NCBI GenBank assembly: GCA_016702505.1
Contig: JADJDU010000012.1
Location: forward strand, 1 to 64,000
Length of the DNA: 64,000 nt
Reading direction: 5' to 3'
DNA from: Microthrixaceae bacterium
GTDB taxonomy: Bacteria; Actinomycetota; Acidimicrobiia; Acidimicrobiales; Iamiaceae
Position numbers and translations under genes: made by a program. This document shows, piece after piece, positions 22,199 to 31,475 of this stretch (positions within the stretch are counted from its first letter, which is position 1; every line of letters starts with the position of its first letter). The notes under the pieces are model-generated. The model was not told where the DNA came from. It made no database searches and worked only from the letters and a program-made list of their open reading frames with translations.

Positions 22199-22672
22199 AT
22201 GGACCTGGACGACCTGGAGGTGGAGGGCTACGACTTCTGCCCCGGGTGCGGCGACTGGGTGCTCGCCGGGAAGAAGATGTGCGGCGAGTGCGCCCGCACG
22301 CTGTCCGAGGCGGCGGACGAGGTGATCGCCCTCGACGTGGACGGCACCAAGGTGATGATGACCCCACCGCGCCGCCCCAAGCCCAAGCGGTACGAGTCCT
22401 CCAAGATCAAGACCAACGCCCACCGCGCCCGGGACCGAGCACGCACCCGGGCGTGGATCAGACTCGCCCGAATCTACGAGCCGATGTTCGCCGCCCTCTA
22501 CTGGGAGGAGCAGGTCCGCGAGGGCCTCGATCCGCTCCCGCTCCCCGACATGGACGTGGACCCCACCGACATGCTGGTGCGGGACCTGGACGAGTACCGC
22601 GAGCGGCTCAGGGCGACTTTCACCGAGCGGAGTTCTACCCTCTCCGACAGCGCCCAGCGCGACCCCGCCTAG
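22199..22672 (+). CDS. Zinc-ribbon protein before the portal gene
   Basis: 157 residues. Four-cysteine ribbon C-P-G-C-G and C-G-E-C-A in the first 32 residues, then a basic proline-rich stretch and a long helical C-terminus. First gene of the late region. Its position would suit a packaging or head-morphogenesis role, but no family was recognised. Confidence 0.6.
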   Translation: MDLDDLEVEGYDFCPGCGDWVLAGKKMCGECARTLSEAADEVIALDVDGTKVMMTPPRRPKPKRYESSKIKTNAHRARDRARTRAWIRLARIYEPMFAALYWEEQVREGLDPLPLPDMDVDPTDMLVRDLDEYRERLRATFTERSSTLSDSAQRDPA

Positions 22673-22682
22673 CGGAGACATC

Positions 22683-24569
22683 ATGGCCCTGACTCGCAAG
22701 AACCAGCCCACCGCGTCCATCACGGCTGCGGTGAAGCCCCTCAACATCCGCAACGCCACCGAAGCTGCCGCGATCTCGCAGGTCAGTGGAGGGCGCAAGC
22801 AGCGCGAGGCGTGGTCGTTCTACGAGTCCATGTCGGAGCTGAACTACCCGGCGAGCTACCTGGGCCGCAACGTCGCCCGCTTCCACTTCCCGGCCGGAGT
22901 CGTCCCCCCCGACGACCTCTCGTCGCCTGCTGCCGTCCCCGAGAAGGCCAACCGGGACAAGCTCTACGCCGCCGCCGAGCAGATCGCCTTCACCATCCGC
23001 GGTGAGGATGCCGGCCTCGCGGATCTGGCCGAGGGCTACACGAAGAACATGGCCGTCGCCGGAGAGGGCTGGTTCGTCGGCCGTCAGATCAGCGGCGAGA
23101 TCCTCTGGTCCGTGTTCTCGGTCATCGAGTTCGGCCCGACCGGCAGCTACGGAGCCACGGGCGAGACCGGGCAGGCATACGCCCGGTACCCGCTCGGCAA
23201 CACCTCGGCCCCGGACTGGTCGTTCAAGCCCGGCTACCTCCGGCGCATCTGGCAGCCGTCCCCGAAGCTGCGCGAGGTCGCGGACACCCCGACCTTCGCC
23301 GTGCTGGACAAGCTCAAGACCCTCGCCGTGCTGGACCGCTCCCTGCGTGCCCGCATCGTGAACAGCCTCACCCAGTCCGGGTTCCTGTTCATGCCCTCCC
23401 AGTTGAGCCTCGCCGGCCCGATCGGTGCGCCCACGGGTGACGGCAACGCGGTGGAGGACCCCTTCGCCGCCAAGATCCTCTCCATCATCCAGGCCCAGCA
23501 CGACTCCGGCGATGCCTCGGCCACCCCGGCGCTCATCCGGGGTGATGCCGCTCTCGGGGAGGCCATCAAGTTCATCACGATGGACCGCACCATCGACCGG
23601 GTGGAGCTGGAGCTTCGCTCCGAGCAGCGGGCCGAGATCGCCAAGGGCATGTTCCTGCCGCCCGAGGTCATCGAGGGCATGGGCAGCGCGAACCACTGGT
23701 CGAGTTGGTCGGTGAGTGACTCGGCCTTCACCCACCTGCTGCCCTACGCTCAGGGCTTCGCGGACCTGCTGACCACCACGATCCTGTGGCCGCTCCTGCG
23801 CGACGTGAACCGCTTCAACGGGTGGGACTACTCCGAGCTGGACATCCGCCGCCACAAGATCATCCCCGACGGCTCCGATGTGATCTCCCGGCCCAACGAG
23901 GCCGAGGACGGTCGCCAGCTCCACGATCGCATGGTCATCTCGGACAAGGCGCTGCGCGACCGCTCCGCCGTGGGCGAGGGTGACGAGCCGTCCGAGGAGG
24001 AGTACGTCCGCCAGGTCGGCCGCAAGATCAACAACCCGTACCTCGCCACCTACGGCCTCGCCGTCCACGACGAGATCGACTGGGAGGCGATGGCCGCGGT
24101 CGCCGCAGGCCCCGGCAAGCCCGGCGTCGGGTCCACCGACGAGGCCCACCGCCCGGCTGACTCGTCCGACCCGGCCGGCGCGCCCGGCGAGGGCGACACT
24201 CAGGCCGAGGACGAGATGACCGCCCGCCTCCTGGTCGCCGCCTCCCCCGGGTTCCTGCTCGCCGCCCGCAAGAAGGTCGGGGCCAAGCTCCGGGCGCGCT
24301 GCGAACCGGACAAGGAACTGCACGCCTCCCTCAAGCACCTGCCGAACGAGGAGATCGTCGGCCACCCGGGCATCCTCGATGCGGTCGGGCTCTCCGAGGG
24401 CGAGGTCCGCAAGTGGTTCCTGAGCGAACTAGCCGGCATCGCCGATGCAGTCCGGTCCCCCGCAGCGGCCCCCTTCATCCACGCCCTCGCCGCCGAAGTC
24501 GCTGACGGAAGCGAGCCCGACCTGCCCGCTCTCGCCGTGACTTCCGTACTCGCCATCCGAGAGGATTGA
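22683..24569 (+). CDS. Portal protein
   Basis: 628 residues; ATG 22683. Size, acidic/hydrophobic makeup and position immediately before the protease and major capsid genes fit the dodecameric portal through which DNA is packaged. Near the middle are M-D-R-T-I-D-R-V-E-L and F-L-P-P-E-V-I-E-G-M-G, resembling the actinophage portal segment before the long helix. The C-terminal 150 residues are helical and acidic, as in the crown. No conserved enzyme motif is expected. Confidence 0.78.
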   Translation: MALTRKNQPTASITAAVKPLNIRNATEAAAISQVSGGRKQREAWSFYESMSELNYPASYLGRNVARFHFPAGVVPPDDLSSPAAVPEKANRDKLYAAAEQIAFTIRGEDAGLADLAEGYTKNMAVAGEGWFVGRQISGEILWSVFSVIEFGPTGSYGATGETGQAYARYPLGNTSAPDWSFKPGYLRRIWQPSPKLREVADTPTFAVLDKLKTLAVLDRSLRARIVNSLTQSGFLFMPSQLSLAGPIGAPTGDGNAVEDPFAAKILSIIQAQHDSGDASATPALIRGDAALGEAIKFITMDRTIDRVELELRSEQRAEIAKGMFLPPEVIEGMGSANHWSSWSVSDSAFTHLLPYAQGFADLLTTTILWPLLRDVNRFNGWDYSELDIRRHKIIPDGSDVISRPNEAEDGRQLHDRMVISDKALRDRSAVGEGDEPSEEEYVRQVGRKINNPYLATYGLAVHDEIDWEAMAAVAAGPGKPGVGSTDEAHRPADSSDPAGAPGEGDTQAEDEMTARLLVAASPGFLLAARKKVGAKLRARCEPDKELHASLKHLPNEEIVGHPGILDAVGLSEGEVRKWFLSELAGIADAVRSPAAAPFIHALAAEVADGSEPDLPALAVTSVLAIRED

Positions 24570-24573
24570 CCCC

Positions 24574-25821
24574 ATGAAGGTCTTTGGACAGTTCACCGAC
24601 GCCGAACCCGGCAACGCCCCTCCGGGCTTCTATGTGCCGGTCGTGTTCGACCAGATGCTCCTCACCGACATCCGCACCCGCGACGGGCGGAAGGTCCACG
24701 GCGAGGGGTTCGAGCCCTTCGATCTGCCGCGCTCACTCAAGGCCCAGTTCCGGGTCACCGGGGGCCACGACAACGCCGAGATCGCCGGGCGGCTCGATGA
24801 GGTCACCGTCCACGACGACGGCACCGTGTCCGGGCGTGGCTGGTTCCTCAACGACGAGAACGGTCGACGTGCCGCGTTCCTGGTCAAGACCCAGGCGTTC
24901 CGGGGCAACTCGGTGGACCTCTCCGTGCAGGACAAGGACGTGCAGGTCAACTTCATCGAGGGCGAGGACGGCATGTTCTCGATCGAGTACGACTTCGTGC
25001 AGTCCCGCCTCGCCGCCTCCACCCTCGTTGCTGAGCCCGCGTTCGAGAACGCCGGGGCGCGCATCCCCGACGGGTGGGAGGTCGAGGGCGCCGAGCCGCT
25101 GGCCGAGGCCATTGTCGCCGCTGCTTCGGAGGCCAAGCCCGAGCACGCCTTCTGCTTCTCGGTGGTCAAGGACCGCCCGAAGGCCAAGGCCGAGAACTTC
25201 ACCGACCCCGGGCTCACCGAGGTCACGCCGATGTTCGTGGACACCGGCGACCGGGTGTTCGGCCACGTCGCCGCGTGGAACGAGGTCCACCTCTCCCTCG
25301 GCATCCCGGTCCCGCGCTCGCGGACCAACTACGCCTACTTCGCCAACCGCTCCGTGGAGACCGAGGACGGCTTCGTCGCCACCGGTCCCCTGGTGATCGG
25401 CGGCAACCACGCGGATGTGACCATCGGCATGAACGAGGCCATCGACCACTACGCCAACACCTGCGCGGCGTGGGCGGACGGCTGCGTCGGTGAGGACGAG
25501 TTCGGCGTCTGGTTCTCCGGCCAGGTCCGCCCCGGGACCAAGGCGGAGACCGTCTACGCAGGGCGCGCCTCGGGCGTGTCGGGCGACTGGCGTTGGGTGG
25601 GCGCCGGGCACGAGTTGATCTCGGTCCTGTCGGTCAACACCCCGGCCTACCCGACCCCCCGTGCCTTCGGCCACTCCGAGGGCCACATGCTCACCATCCT
25701 GTCGGCCGGCTTCGTCAAGCCACACGTCGTCACGCCCGCCACGGACCCGAACATCGCCTTCGTGGCGAAGCAGATGGCCCGTGCCCGCCTCGCGGAACTC
25801 GCAGCCAAGCACTCGGCTTGA
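24574..25821 (+). CDS. Capsid maturation protease candidate
   Basis: 415 residues; ATG 24574. Lies between portal and major capsid, where HK97-type prohead proteases sit. The N-terminal 190 residues are beta-rich with a G-G-H-D-N motif (about residue 66) and N-S-V-D-L-S-V (about residue 112), compatible with the His/Ser pair of the herpes-like prohead protease fold. The C-terminal half (from about residue 195) is a separate beta-rich domain with H-A-D-V-T and a W-A-D-G-C segment; it could be a fused minor capsid part. Catalysis is inferred from position and these residues. Confidence 0.6.
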   Translation: MKVFGQFTDAEPGNAPPGFYVPVVFDQMLLTDIRTRDGRKVHGEGFEPFDLPRSLKAQFRVTGGHDNAEIAGRLDEVTVHDDGTVSGRGWFLNDENGRRAAFLVKTQAFRGNSVDLSVQDKDVQVNFIEGEDGMFSIEYDFVQSRLAASTLVAEPAFENAGARIPDGWEVEGAEPLAEAIVAAASEAKPEHAFCFSVVKDRPKAKAENFTDPGLTEVTPMFVDTGDRVFGHVAAWNEVHLSLGIPVPRSRTNYAYFANRSVETEDGFVATGPLVIGGNHADVTIGMNEAIDHYANTCAAWADGCVGEDEFGVWFSGQVRPGTKAETVYAGRASGVSGDWRWVGAGHELISVLSVNTPAYPTPRAFGHSEGHMLTILSAGFVKPHVVTPATDPNIAFVAKQMARARLAELAAKHSA

Positions 25822-25848
25822 CTTCCCACCTTTCCCACCACTTAGGTA
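25818..25848 (+). promoter_or_regulatory. Possible promoter before the major capsid gene
   Basis: TTGACT at the end of the protease gene, then TTAGGT (18 bp) or TAGGTA (19 bp). Weak -10. A similar arrangement (GTGACT ... TACCAT) lies before the major tail gene at about 32351. Confidence 0.35.
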
Positions 25849-25927
25849 GGGATTGCGAGCGACCATCGCCCGCAGCGCCCAGCGCCGACCACCACAGATC
25901 CAACCCGAACAGGAAGAACAGACTCCC

Positions 25928-27652
25928 ATGAACGAGCTGCTCGGAATCCAGATCCCCGAGGATCTCTCGGCGCTGACGCCAGACGACCTCTCCACCCTCA
26001 TCTCCGACCTCAAGGGCGCGATCGTGACCGCCCTGTCCGGCGAGGTCACCGTCGACGTGGCCGACCAGGCCGAGAAGGCCGACGCCCTCATCGCCCAGGC
26101 CGAGACCATCGCCTCCGAGCGCGCCGAGGCCGAAGCGGCCCTGTCCGCCCGCCGCGAGGCCCTCCTGTCCAAGTTCTCCGAGGACGCCGACGACGAGGCC
26201 GACGAGCCCGCCGCCGAAGCCGAGGGCGACGAGGCCGACGAGGACGCCGAGGACGCTGCCGCCGAGGACGAGCAGGAAGCGGTCACCGCCTCCGCCTGGT
26301 CCCCCAGCCTCGGTGCCGTCGCCAAGACCGCCCCCAAGGACAAGGCCCCCGCCAAGCCCGCCTTCCGCTCCTTCCAGGACGTGCCCTTCAAGGCCGTCTC
26401 CTCGATCAACGACGTGCAGGCCGGTGAGGAGTTCGAGTCCAAGGCGCAGCTCGCTGAGGCGCTCATCTCCCGGTTCGAGACCATCTCTGGCGGCAGCGAC
26501 TCCAAGCTCGCCGTCGCCCGCCTGTCGGCCAACTGGAAGCCCGAGCAGCTTCTCTCCGACGACGCCGCCGAGAACATCGCCAAGTTCGGTGGCCTCGACG
26601 TGACGGCCCCGTCCTTCACCCAGGGCCTCACCGCCGCCTTCTGTGCCCCGACCGAGCCGCTCTACGACATCGCCACGTCGTCCAGCACCGCCCGCCCTGT
26701 CAAGGCCAGCCTCGCCACCTACCGCCCCAAGCGCGGTTCGGTGAGCGTGTACCCGTCGCCCACCCTGTCGGACGTGTCCGACCAGAACGTGGACGGCAGC
26801 ACCGGCTACGGCATCTGGACCTCGGCCGACGACAGCGACAACGACGCCACCAAGGCGTGCGCCACCATCCCGTGCTCGTCCCCGACGGTGTACGAGATCT
26901 ACGGCGTGTGGCGCTGCCTCAAGGTCAAGAACCTCATGGCGATGACCTTCCCCGAGCTGGTCGACGCCATCCTCAACCGCCTGGGTGCCCTGCACTCGCG
27001 GCTGGGCGAGGTCACCCTGCTCGACGCCATGCTGGCCTCGGCCAACACCTACGCGATGACGGCCACCGCCAACACCTACGGCGCGAGCATCAACGTGCTG
27101 ACCACCATCCTCAACGCCGTGGAGATCCACCGCGACGAGGAGCGGTACGACAGCGGTCAGCGGTTCGATGCCTGGCTGCCCCGCTGGGTCGGCACCGCCA
27201 TGCAGATCGACCTCGCCAACCAGCGCCGTGAGGGCGGCTCGCTCCGCAACCGCCTCGCACCCATGAGCGACGTGAACGCGGCGCTGCGTGAGGCCGGCCT
27301 CAACGTCACCTGGACCCTGGACGTGGCCTCCACCTGGGCCAACGTCCCGAACGCCGCCGACGGGCAGGATCTCCCGACCCTGCCGACCAACATCGACCTC
27401 ATCATGACCCCGGCTGGCAACTTCCGGGCTCTGGACCGAGGCGACCTCACCATCGGCGTCACCAACGGTGGCATCTACCGCGACACCACCACCAACGCCA
27501 AAAACGAGTTCGCCGTGTTCCAGGAGAACTTCGAGGGCCTGGTGGACTTCGGTGCCCGCACCTACGCCCTCACCATCGAGGGCGTCTGCACGGGTGGCGC
27601 TCAGACCGCCGACGTGACCTCGATCACCTGCCCCGAGAACTCGGGCTCCTGA
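25928..27652 (+). CDS. Major capsid protein with acidic N-terminal scaffold-like region
   Basis: 574 residues; ATG 25928 after AGGAAG. The first 125 residues are a charged coiled coil with a very acidic stretch (D/E/A repeats, about residues 80-120), typical of a delta domain or fused scaffold removed by the protease. After it comes the HK97-fold capsid body, with features such as A-F-C-A-P-T-E-P-L-Y-D and the conserved end around D-L-I-M-T-P-A-G-N-F. Six cysteines in the body might form disulfide cross-links. It is the most abundant virion protein if this assignment holds. Confidence 0.8.
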   Translation: MNELLGIQIPEDLSALTPDDLSTLISDLKGAIVTALSGEVTVDVADQAEKADALIAQAETIASERAEAEAALSARREALLSKFSEDADDEADEPAAEAEGDEADEDAEDAAAEDEQEAVTASAWSPSLGAVAKTAPKDKAPAKPAFRSFQDVPFKAVSSINDVQAGEEFESKAQLAEALISRFETISGGSDSKLAVARLSANWKPEQLLSDDAAENIAKFGGLDVTAPSFTQGLTAAFCAPTEPLYDIATSSSTARPVKASLATYRPKRGSVSVYPSPTLSDVSDQNVDGSTGYGIWTSADDSDNDATKACATIPCSSPTVYEIYGVWRCLKVKNLMAMTFPELVDAILNRLGALHSRLGEVTLLDAMLASANTYAMTATANTYGASINVLTTILNAVEIHRDEERYDSGQRFDAWLPRWVGTAMQIDLANQRREGGSLRNRLAPMSDVNAALREAGLNVTWTLDVASTWANVPNAADGQDLPTLPTNIDLIMTPAGNFRALDRGDLTIGVTNGGIYRDTTTNAKNEFAVFQENFEGLVDFGARTYALTIEGVCTGGAQTADVTSITCPENSGS

Positions 27653-27669
27653 CCCAACCCAGCATCAAC

Positions 27670-27714
27670 CCGAGAGGGGGTTTCGGAGGTCGAGGCCCCC
27701 GGACCCCCTCTCGG
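27670..27714 (+). terminator. Hairpin after the major capsid gene
   Basis: 12-bp perfect stem CCGAGAGGGGGT/ACCCCCTCTCGG with 21-nt loop in the gap after the capsid stop. No T-tract. It may reduce read-through or protect the capsid mRNA 3' end, raising its level over downstream genes. Confidence 0.5.
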
Positions 27715-27735
27715 CGCGCTGAAAGGTGAATCCAC

Positions 27736-28551
27736 ATGGCTACCGGCATGGAAGCAGTCATCGAACTCCCGCTTCGCAAGCGGACCCGAGGGCTCTTGAT
27801 CGAAGCGGCCGACCGCATCCCGAACTCCGTCCGGTGGCTGGCGGGCGTGACGCTTCGCCCCTGGGGTTGCTCGGGCTTCGTCCCGTCCGACGCCGACTAC
27901 TGCGACTTCGAGTCGGATGAGTTGGACGACTTCTTCGACGTGGGCACCAACCCTGTGTTCGACGCGTTCGACATCTACAGCACCGAGTCCTGCTCCACCC
28001 TGGACTCCGACATCTCGGTCCTCAACGCCCGGGTGGAGACCCGCTGGGGCGTGATGGTCTCCGAGCAGGTCGCCGCCCGCCTCAACGTGGAGCTGGCCGC
28101 TCGCGCCGCGGTCGCCACCACCGGGCCGATCAACACCTCCATCCTCATCGCCAAGGCCGAGGAGCAGTTGGCCCTCACCCTCCACGGGGGCCTCGGGATG
28201 GTCCACATGAGCCCTGCCGCGCTGTCGATGGTGGTGGCCGAAGGGTCCGTGGACCTGCGCGACAGCCAGTGGCGCACCCCGGGTGGTCACCTCGTGGTGG
28301 CCGACGCCGGGCACACCGGCGTCCAGCCGACGGGTGAGACCCTGCTGGACGGCACCGAGTGGGTCTACACCACTGGGGCGGTCCTGTTCGGCCTCGGGGA
28401 ACCCCGTGTGCCCACCAAGGCCACCGAGTACCTCGACCGCGACGACAACACCAACACGGCCCGCATCATCGGGACCTCTGTGGTCGCGTTCGACCCCTGC
28501 TCCGCTTCCGCCATCGAGTACGGCTACCCCGACTACATCGAAGGGTCCTGA
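27736..28551 (+). CDS. Second capsid-like protein (possible pentamer or minor capsid protein)
   Basis: 271 residues; ATG 27736 after AAAGG. Directly follows the major capsid gene. Contains R-W-L-A-G-V-T-L-R-P-W-G-C, a long helix with S-E-Q-V-A-A-R-L-N-V-E-L-A and a beta-rich C-terminus, an arrangement reminiscent of a short HK97-type fold. Some actinophages use separate hexamer and pentamer capsid proteins, so this could be the pentamer form; a minor capsid or decoration protein is the alternative. Confidence 0.5.
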   Translation: MATGMEAVIELPLRKRTRGLLIEAADRIPNSVRWLAGVTLRPWGCSGFVPSDADYCDFESDELDDFFDVGTNPVFDAFDIYSTESCSTLDSDISVLNARVETRWGVMVSEQVAARLNVELAARAAVATTGPINTSILIAKAEEQLALTLHGGLGMVHMSPAALSMVVAEGSVDLRDSQWRTPGGHLVVADAGHTGVQPTGETLLDGTEWVYTTGAVLFGLGEPRVPTKATEYLDRDDNTNTARIIGTSVVAFDPCSASAIEYGYPDYIEGS

Positions 28552-28554
28552 CCA

Positions 28555-30048
28555 ATGGGTGTTCCCGACGAGTCTGAGTGCTTCAACGACGGCGACCCGT
28601 GCGGTGCGGCTTCCATCCGGTCTCAGGCGGGCCTTCTCGGAGACCGCCCCGACGCCACCACCGTCCCCACGGGGACCCGCTACTTTGCCACCGACGACGG
28701 TGGCGGCACCCTGTGGGTCGTGTCGTCCGGTACGTGGGTGCAGGCCGCGCCCGCCGTGGCGGGCGCGGTGCCGAACGATGCCGTCGGGCTGCTGCCCGGT
28801 GAGAGGAACCGTGGCACGTGGGATGTCGCCGCCACCTACGCCGTGGGCGATGTCGTCGCTGCTTCGGGTTCGGTGTACGTGGCGTCGGCGCCGTCGACGG
28901 GGCTTGACCCTGCGTCGAACCCCGGTTCGTGGGACGAGATTGTCGATTTCTTGGATCGGAGGATCGAACTCGGCACCGGCTCGTCGGCCACAGGCTACGT
29001 GTCCACCGCGATCGGCACCATATCGTCGGCCACAGGCGACGCGTCCACCGCGATCGGCACCATATCGTCGGCCACAGGCTACGCGTCCACCGCGATCGGC
29101 ACCATATCGTCGGCCACAGGCGACGGGTCCACCGCGATCGGCCTCATGACGTCGGCCACAGGCGACGGGTCCACCGCGATCGGCCTCATGACGTCGGCCA
29201 CAGGCGACGGCGACATCAACATTGGCGACGTGTTCAGGGGTCGCGTCGACGACCCGCTCGGCGCACGCACCCCCGACGCTGCGTCCATCACCACTGGGTT
29301 CGTCGACCTCCCCGAAACCGCTGCCGTCACCAACCCCGCTGCCGACCACCAGCGGCTCGTGGCCCGTACCGACGGCCTCTACGTCCGCGACGAGACCGGC
29401 GCCGAGGTCGGGCCGTTGGGGGCTGGTGGTGCAGTTGAGCCCGGAATGGTGCCGCCAGTTTCGCCGTCCGCCTACGACCAAGAGTATTGGGACATGGCCG
29501 ACGGGTCCCCCGTGGTGGGGACGTGGCACAACCAAGGAACGTCCACCGCAGCGATCAGCGACGGTCGCCTCCTGATGACATGCCAGGCTGCAGCGTCCGG
29601 GTACAACCAGCGGGCGCTTCTCACGACCCTGGCCAGTTTCGCTTCCGTCACTACCCGCGTCACAGTTGGTGGTGAGTTGACGAACCATTCCAACGCTGGG
29701 TTGGTGCTGCGCAACAGCGGCACCGGACGCCTCCTGCAATGGCTGGTACACATCCACGGCCCAGGCAAGGACCTGGAGCTGCACAGGGCCAACTCGTTTA
29801 CGTCGTTCGATTCAGCAACGACGACCACGGGCGTGTCGGTGGGTGTGGGGCACGTCTACCTGCGGATGACCAGCGATGGCACGAACATTCGGAGGTGGGT
29901 CAGTGCCGACGGTGACCGGTGGATCATGGTTGGGTCTGTGACGTTGGCGTCGTGGATCGGCAGCGTGACCGAGGCTGGCGTAGTGGTCGGGCAGGAACAC
30001 ACAGGGATCGCCGTCACCGCATCGTTCGACTTCCTGAGATTCACATGA
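28555..30048 (+). CDS. Fibre protein with YadA-like head repeats
   Basis: 497 residues; ATG 28555. From about residue 143 to 222 are five to six 14-residue repeats of the form S-S-A-T-G-x-x-S-T-A-I-G-T-I, the pattern of the YadA/Hia trimeric adhesin head (left-handed beta-roll). The last 170 residues form a beta-sandwich, likely a sugar-binding or capping domain. The gene lies in the head region, so a head fibre or other surface adhesin is likely. Trimerisation and glycan binding are inferred from the fold. The repeat is also a 42-bp DNA repeat. Confidence 0.65.
   Translation: MGVPDESECFNDGDPCGAASIRSQAGLLGDRPDATTVPTGTRYFATDDGGGTLWVVSSGTWVQAAPAVAGAVPNDAVGLLPGERNRGTWDVAATYAVGDVVAASGSVYVASAPSTGLDPASNPGSWDEIVDFLDRRIELGTGSSATGYVSTAIGTISSATGDASTAIGTISSATGYASTAIGTISSATGDGSTAIGLMTSATGDGSTAIGLMTSATGDGDINIGDVFRGRVDDPLGARTPDAASITTGFVDLPETAAVTNPAADHQRLVARTDGLYVRDETGAEVGPLGAGGAVEPGMVPPVSPSAYDQEYWDMADGSPVVGTWHNQGTSTAAISDGRLLMTCQAAASGYNQRALLTTLASFASVTTRVTVGGELTNHSNAGLVLRNSGTGRLLQWLVHIHGPGKDLELHRANSFTSFDSATTTTGVSVGVGHVYLRMTSDGTNIRRWVSADGDRWIMVGSVTLASWIGSVTEAGVVVGQEHTGIAVTASFDFLRFT
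28980..29215 (+). repeat. 42-bp tandem repeats in the fibre gene
   Basis: Five to six units beginning around TCGGCCACAGGC and containing TCCACCGCGATCGGC, differing at a few positions. They encode the 14-residue beta-roll unit. Confidence 0.9.
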
Positions 30049-30087
30049 CCACGGGGATTCATTCACCAACCGTGGGAGCATCGAATC

Positions 30088-30258
30088 ATGCACCGTGACC
30101 TCATCCTCGGCCTTGTCGCCGGTATCTGCGCCGTGGCCCTCGCCGTGACCGCTTGGGTCCAGCCCCCGGCATCCGAGCAGATCACCCTCGGCCTCGTCGC
30201 CATCGGCTCGCAAGCCATCGGCCGGTTCTCCGGCGCGAACGGGGAGTTGGGCAAGTGA
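30088..30258 (+). CDS. Small membrane protein before the endolysin (holin candidate)
   Basis: 56 residues; ATG 30088. Two hydrophobic segments (L-I-L-G-L-V-A-G-I-C-A-V-A-L-A-V-T-A-W and a weaker second one). Overlaps the endolysin GTG by four bases. Size and position suit a holin or lysis-cassette membrane protein; the 31017 gene is the other candidate. Confidence 0.55.
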   Translation: MHRDLILGLVAGICAVALAVTAWVQPPASEQITLGLVAIGSQAIGRFSGANGELGK

Positions 30259-31007
30259 CCGAGCACCGCATCATCCTCCGAGGCGAGTGGGGCGCCACCG
30301 GGGGTCGCGGCGAGGACGTGAGCGCCAAGCTCCCGTGGGGTGAGGTCGTCGCCCACACCGAGGCCGGCCCCCAACGTTCCCCCGCCAGCTACGAGGTGGA
30401 GTGCGGCTGGATTCGCGCCATCGAGAACTTCCACGTCAACACTCGGGGCTGGAACGGCATTGCCTACTCGTTCCTTATCGCACCGTCGGGGCGGATCTTC
30501 GAGGGGCGCGGTTGGGGACGCTCCGGGGCGCACACCGAGGGCCGCAACTCCACCGCCGCCGCCTTCTGCTTCTTGGGCCACGGCGACAAGTGGCCTGCCA
30601 CCGAAGCACAATGGGAGTCAGCCCGTTGGCTCATCAGGGAGGGCATCCGCCTCAACAAGCTCAAGCCCGCCCCCCTCATCACCACTCACGCGATCTACAG
30701 CGGCAAGGGGAAGTCCTGCCCCGGCACGCTGATCGCCCCGCACGTCGCCACCCGACTCGGCGGCATCACCGGACCCGACAAGGGAGACACCATGACCCCC
30801 GCCCAGGAAGCCAAGCTGGACAAGGCACTCGCGGAGGCTGCGGCTGCCGGCCTCCGGGCTGCCCACTGCGAGCAGTTGCTCGCGGAGGTGCTGTCGGCCC
30901 TCAACGTCCGGCCGACCGACGGCAAGCGCCCGTACCCGGTGCGGGCCATTGAGTCGCTGACCCGCATCGAGACCAAGGTCGGGTCCAACCCGCCCTCGGG
31001 TGGGTAG
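30255..31007 (+). CDS. lysA: Endolysin: N-acetylmuramoyl-L-alanine amidase
   Basis: 250 residues from GTG 30255. Amidase_2/PGRP fold: H-T-E-A-G (zinc His), N-G-I-A-Y-S-F-L-I (strand), G-R-G-W-G-R-S-G-A-H, T-H-A-I-Y-S-G-K-G-K-S-C-P-G (second His and Cys ligand). These three ligands bind the catalytic zinc. The C-terminal 70 residues are an alanine-rich helix, possibly for wall binding or dimerisation. Cleaves the bond between muramic acid and L-alanine. No signal peptide, so a holin is needed. Confidence 0.88.
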   Translation: MTEHRIILRGEWGATGGRGEDVSAKLPWGEVVAHTEAGPQRSPASYEVECGWIRAIENFHVNTRGWNGIAYSFLIAPSGRIFEGRGWGRSGAHTEGRNSTAAAFCFLGHGDKWPATEAQWESARWLIREGIRLNKLKPAPLITTHAIYSGKGKSCPGTLIAPHVATRLGGITGPDKGDTMTPAQEAKLDKALAEAAAAGLRAAHCEQLLAEVLSALNVRPTDGKRPYPVRAIESLTRIETKVGSNPPSGG

Positions 31008-31016
31008 GTCAGAGAC

Positions 31017-31475
31017 ATGACCTACCTCGACTACCTCGTGCCCGCCATCCTCGCGGCCGTCGGTCTCGTCATCGGCGCCATTGTCGCAGCTATGAGCGAG
31101 GCGGCGACGGTCGCCATCGTCATCGCTCTTATCGGTGCGGTCTCCGCCATCGCCTCCGCCTACCTTGCCAACTCCGCCCGCAAGGACGTGAAGGACCGCA
31201 TCGGTGACCCCAACGGCGGGCAGGACGTGGTGTCGATGCTCACCAAGATCCTCGACGGCCAGACCGGCCAAGACGCCCGGCTCGCCGTCCACGACACCCT
31301 GTTCGCCAAGATGGATCATCGCCTCAACGTGCTCAGTTCATCGGTTGACACCATCCGCCAGGACTGCCACTTCATCCGGCTGGCTGACGAGAACACGTCC
31401 CACAAGGTGGACGACATCGCAGGCAAGGTGGGGGTAGATCGCCGCCACACCGACCACGAAGGGGAAGCACCATGA
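31017..31475 (+). CDS. Membrane protein with cytoplasmic coiled coil (holin candidate)
   Basis: 152 residues; ATG 31017. Two transmembrane helices (about residues 8-28 and 33-52) then a charged helical tail with L-N-V-L-S-S-S-V-D-T-I heptads. Directly follows the endolysin, so it may be the holin or an antiholin-like partner. Confidence 0.6.
   Translation: MTYLDYLVPAILAAVGLVIGAIVAAMSEAATVAIVIALIGAVSAIASAYLANSARKDVKDRIGDPNGGQDVVSMLTKILDGQTGQDARLAVHDTLFAKMDHRLNVLSSSVDTIRQDCHFIRLADENTSHKVDDIAGKVGVDRRHTDHEGEAP

Noticed and set aside
28980..29215. CRISPR array
   Set aside because: Units are contiguous, in frame and without unique spacers; they code a beta-roll repeat. The arrays at 53058, 53904 and 55427 are rejected for the same reason.
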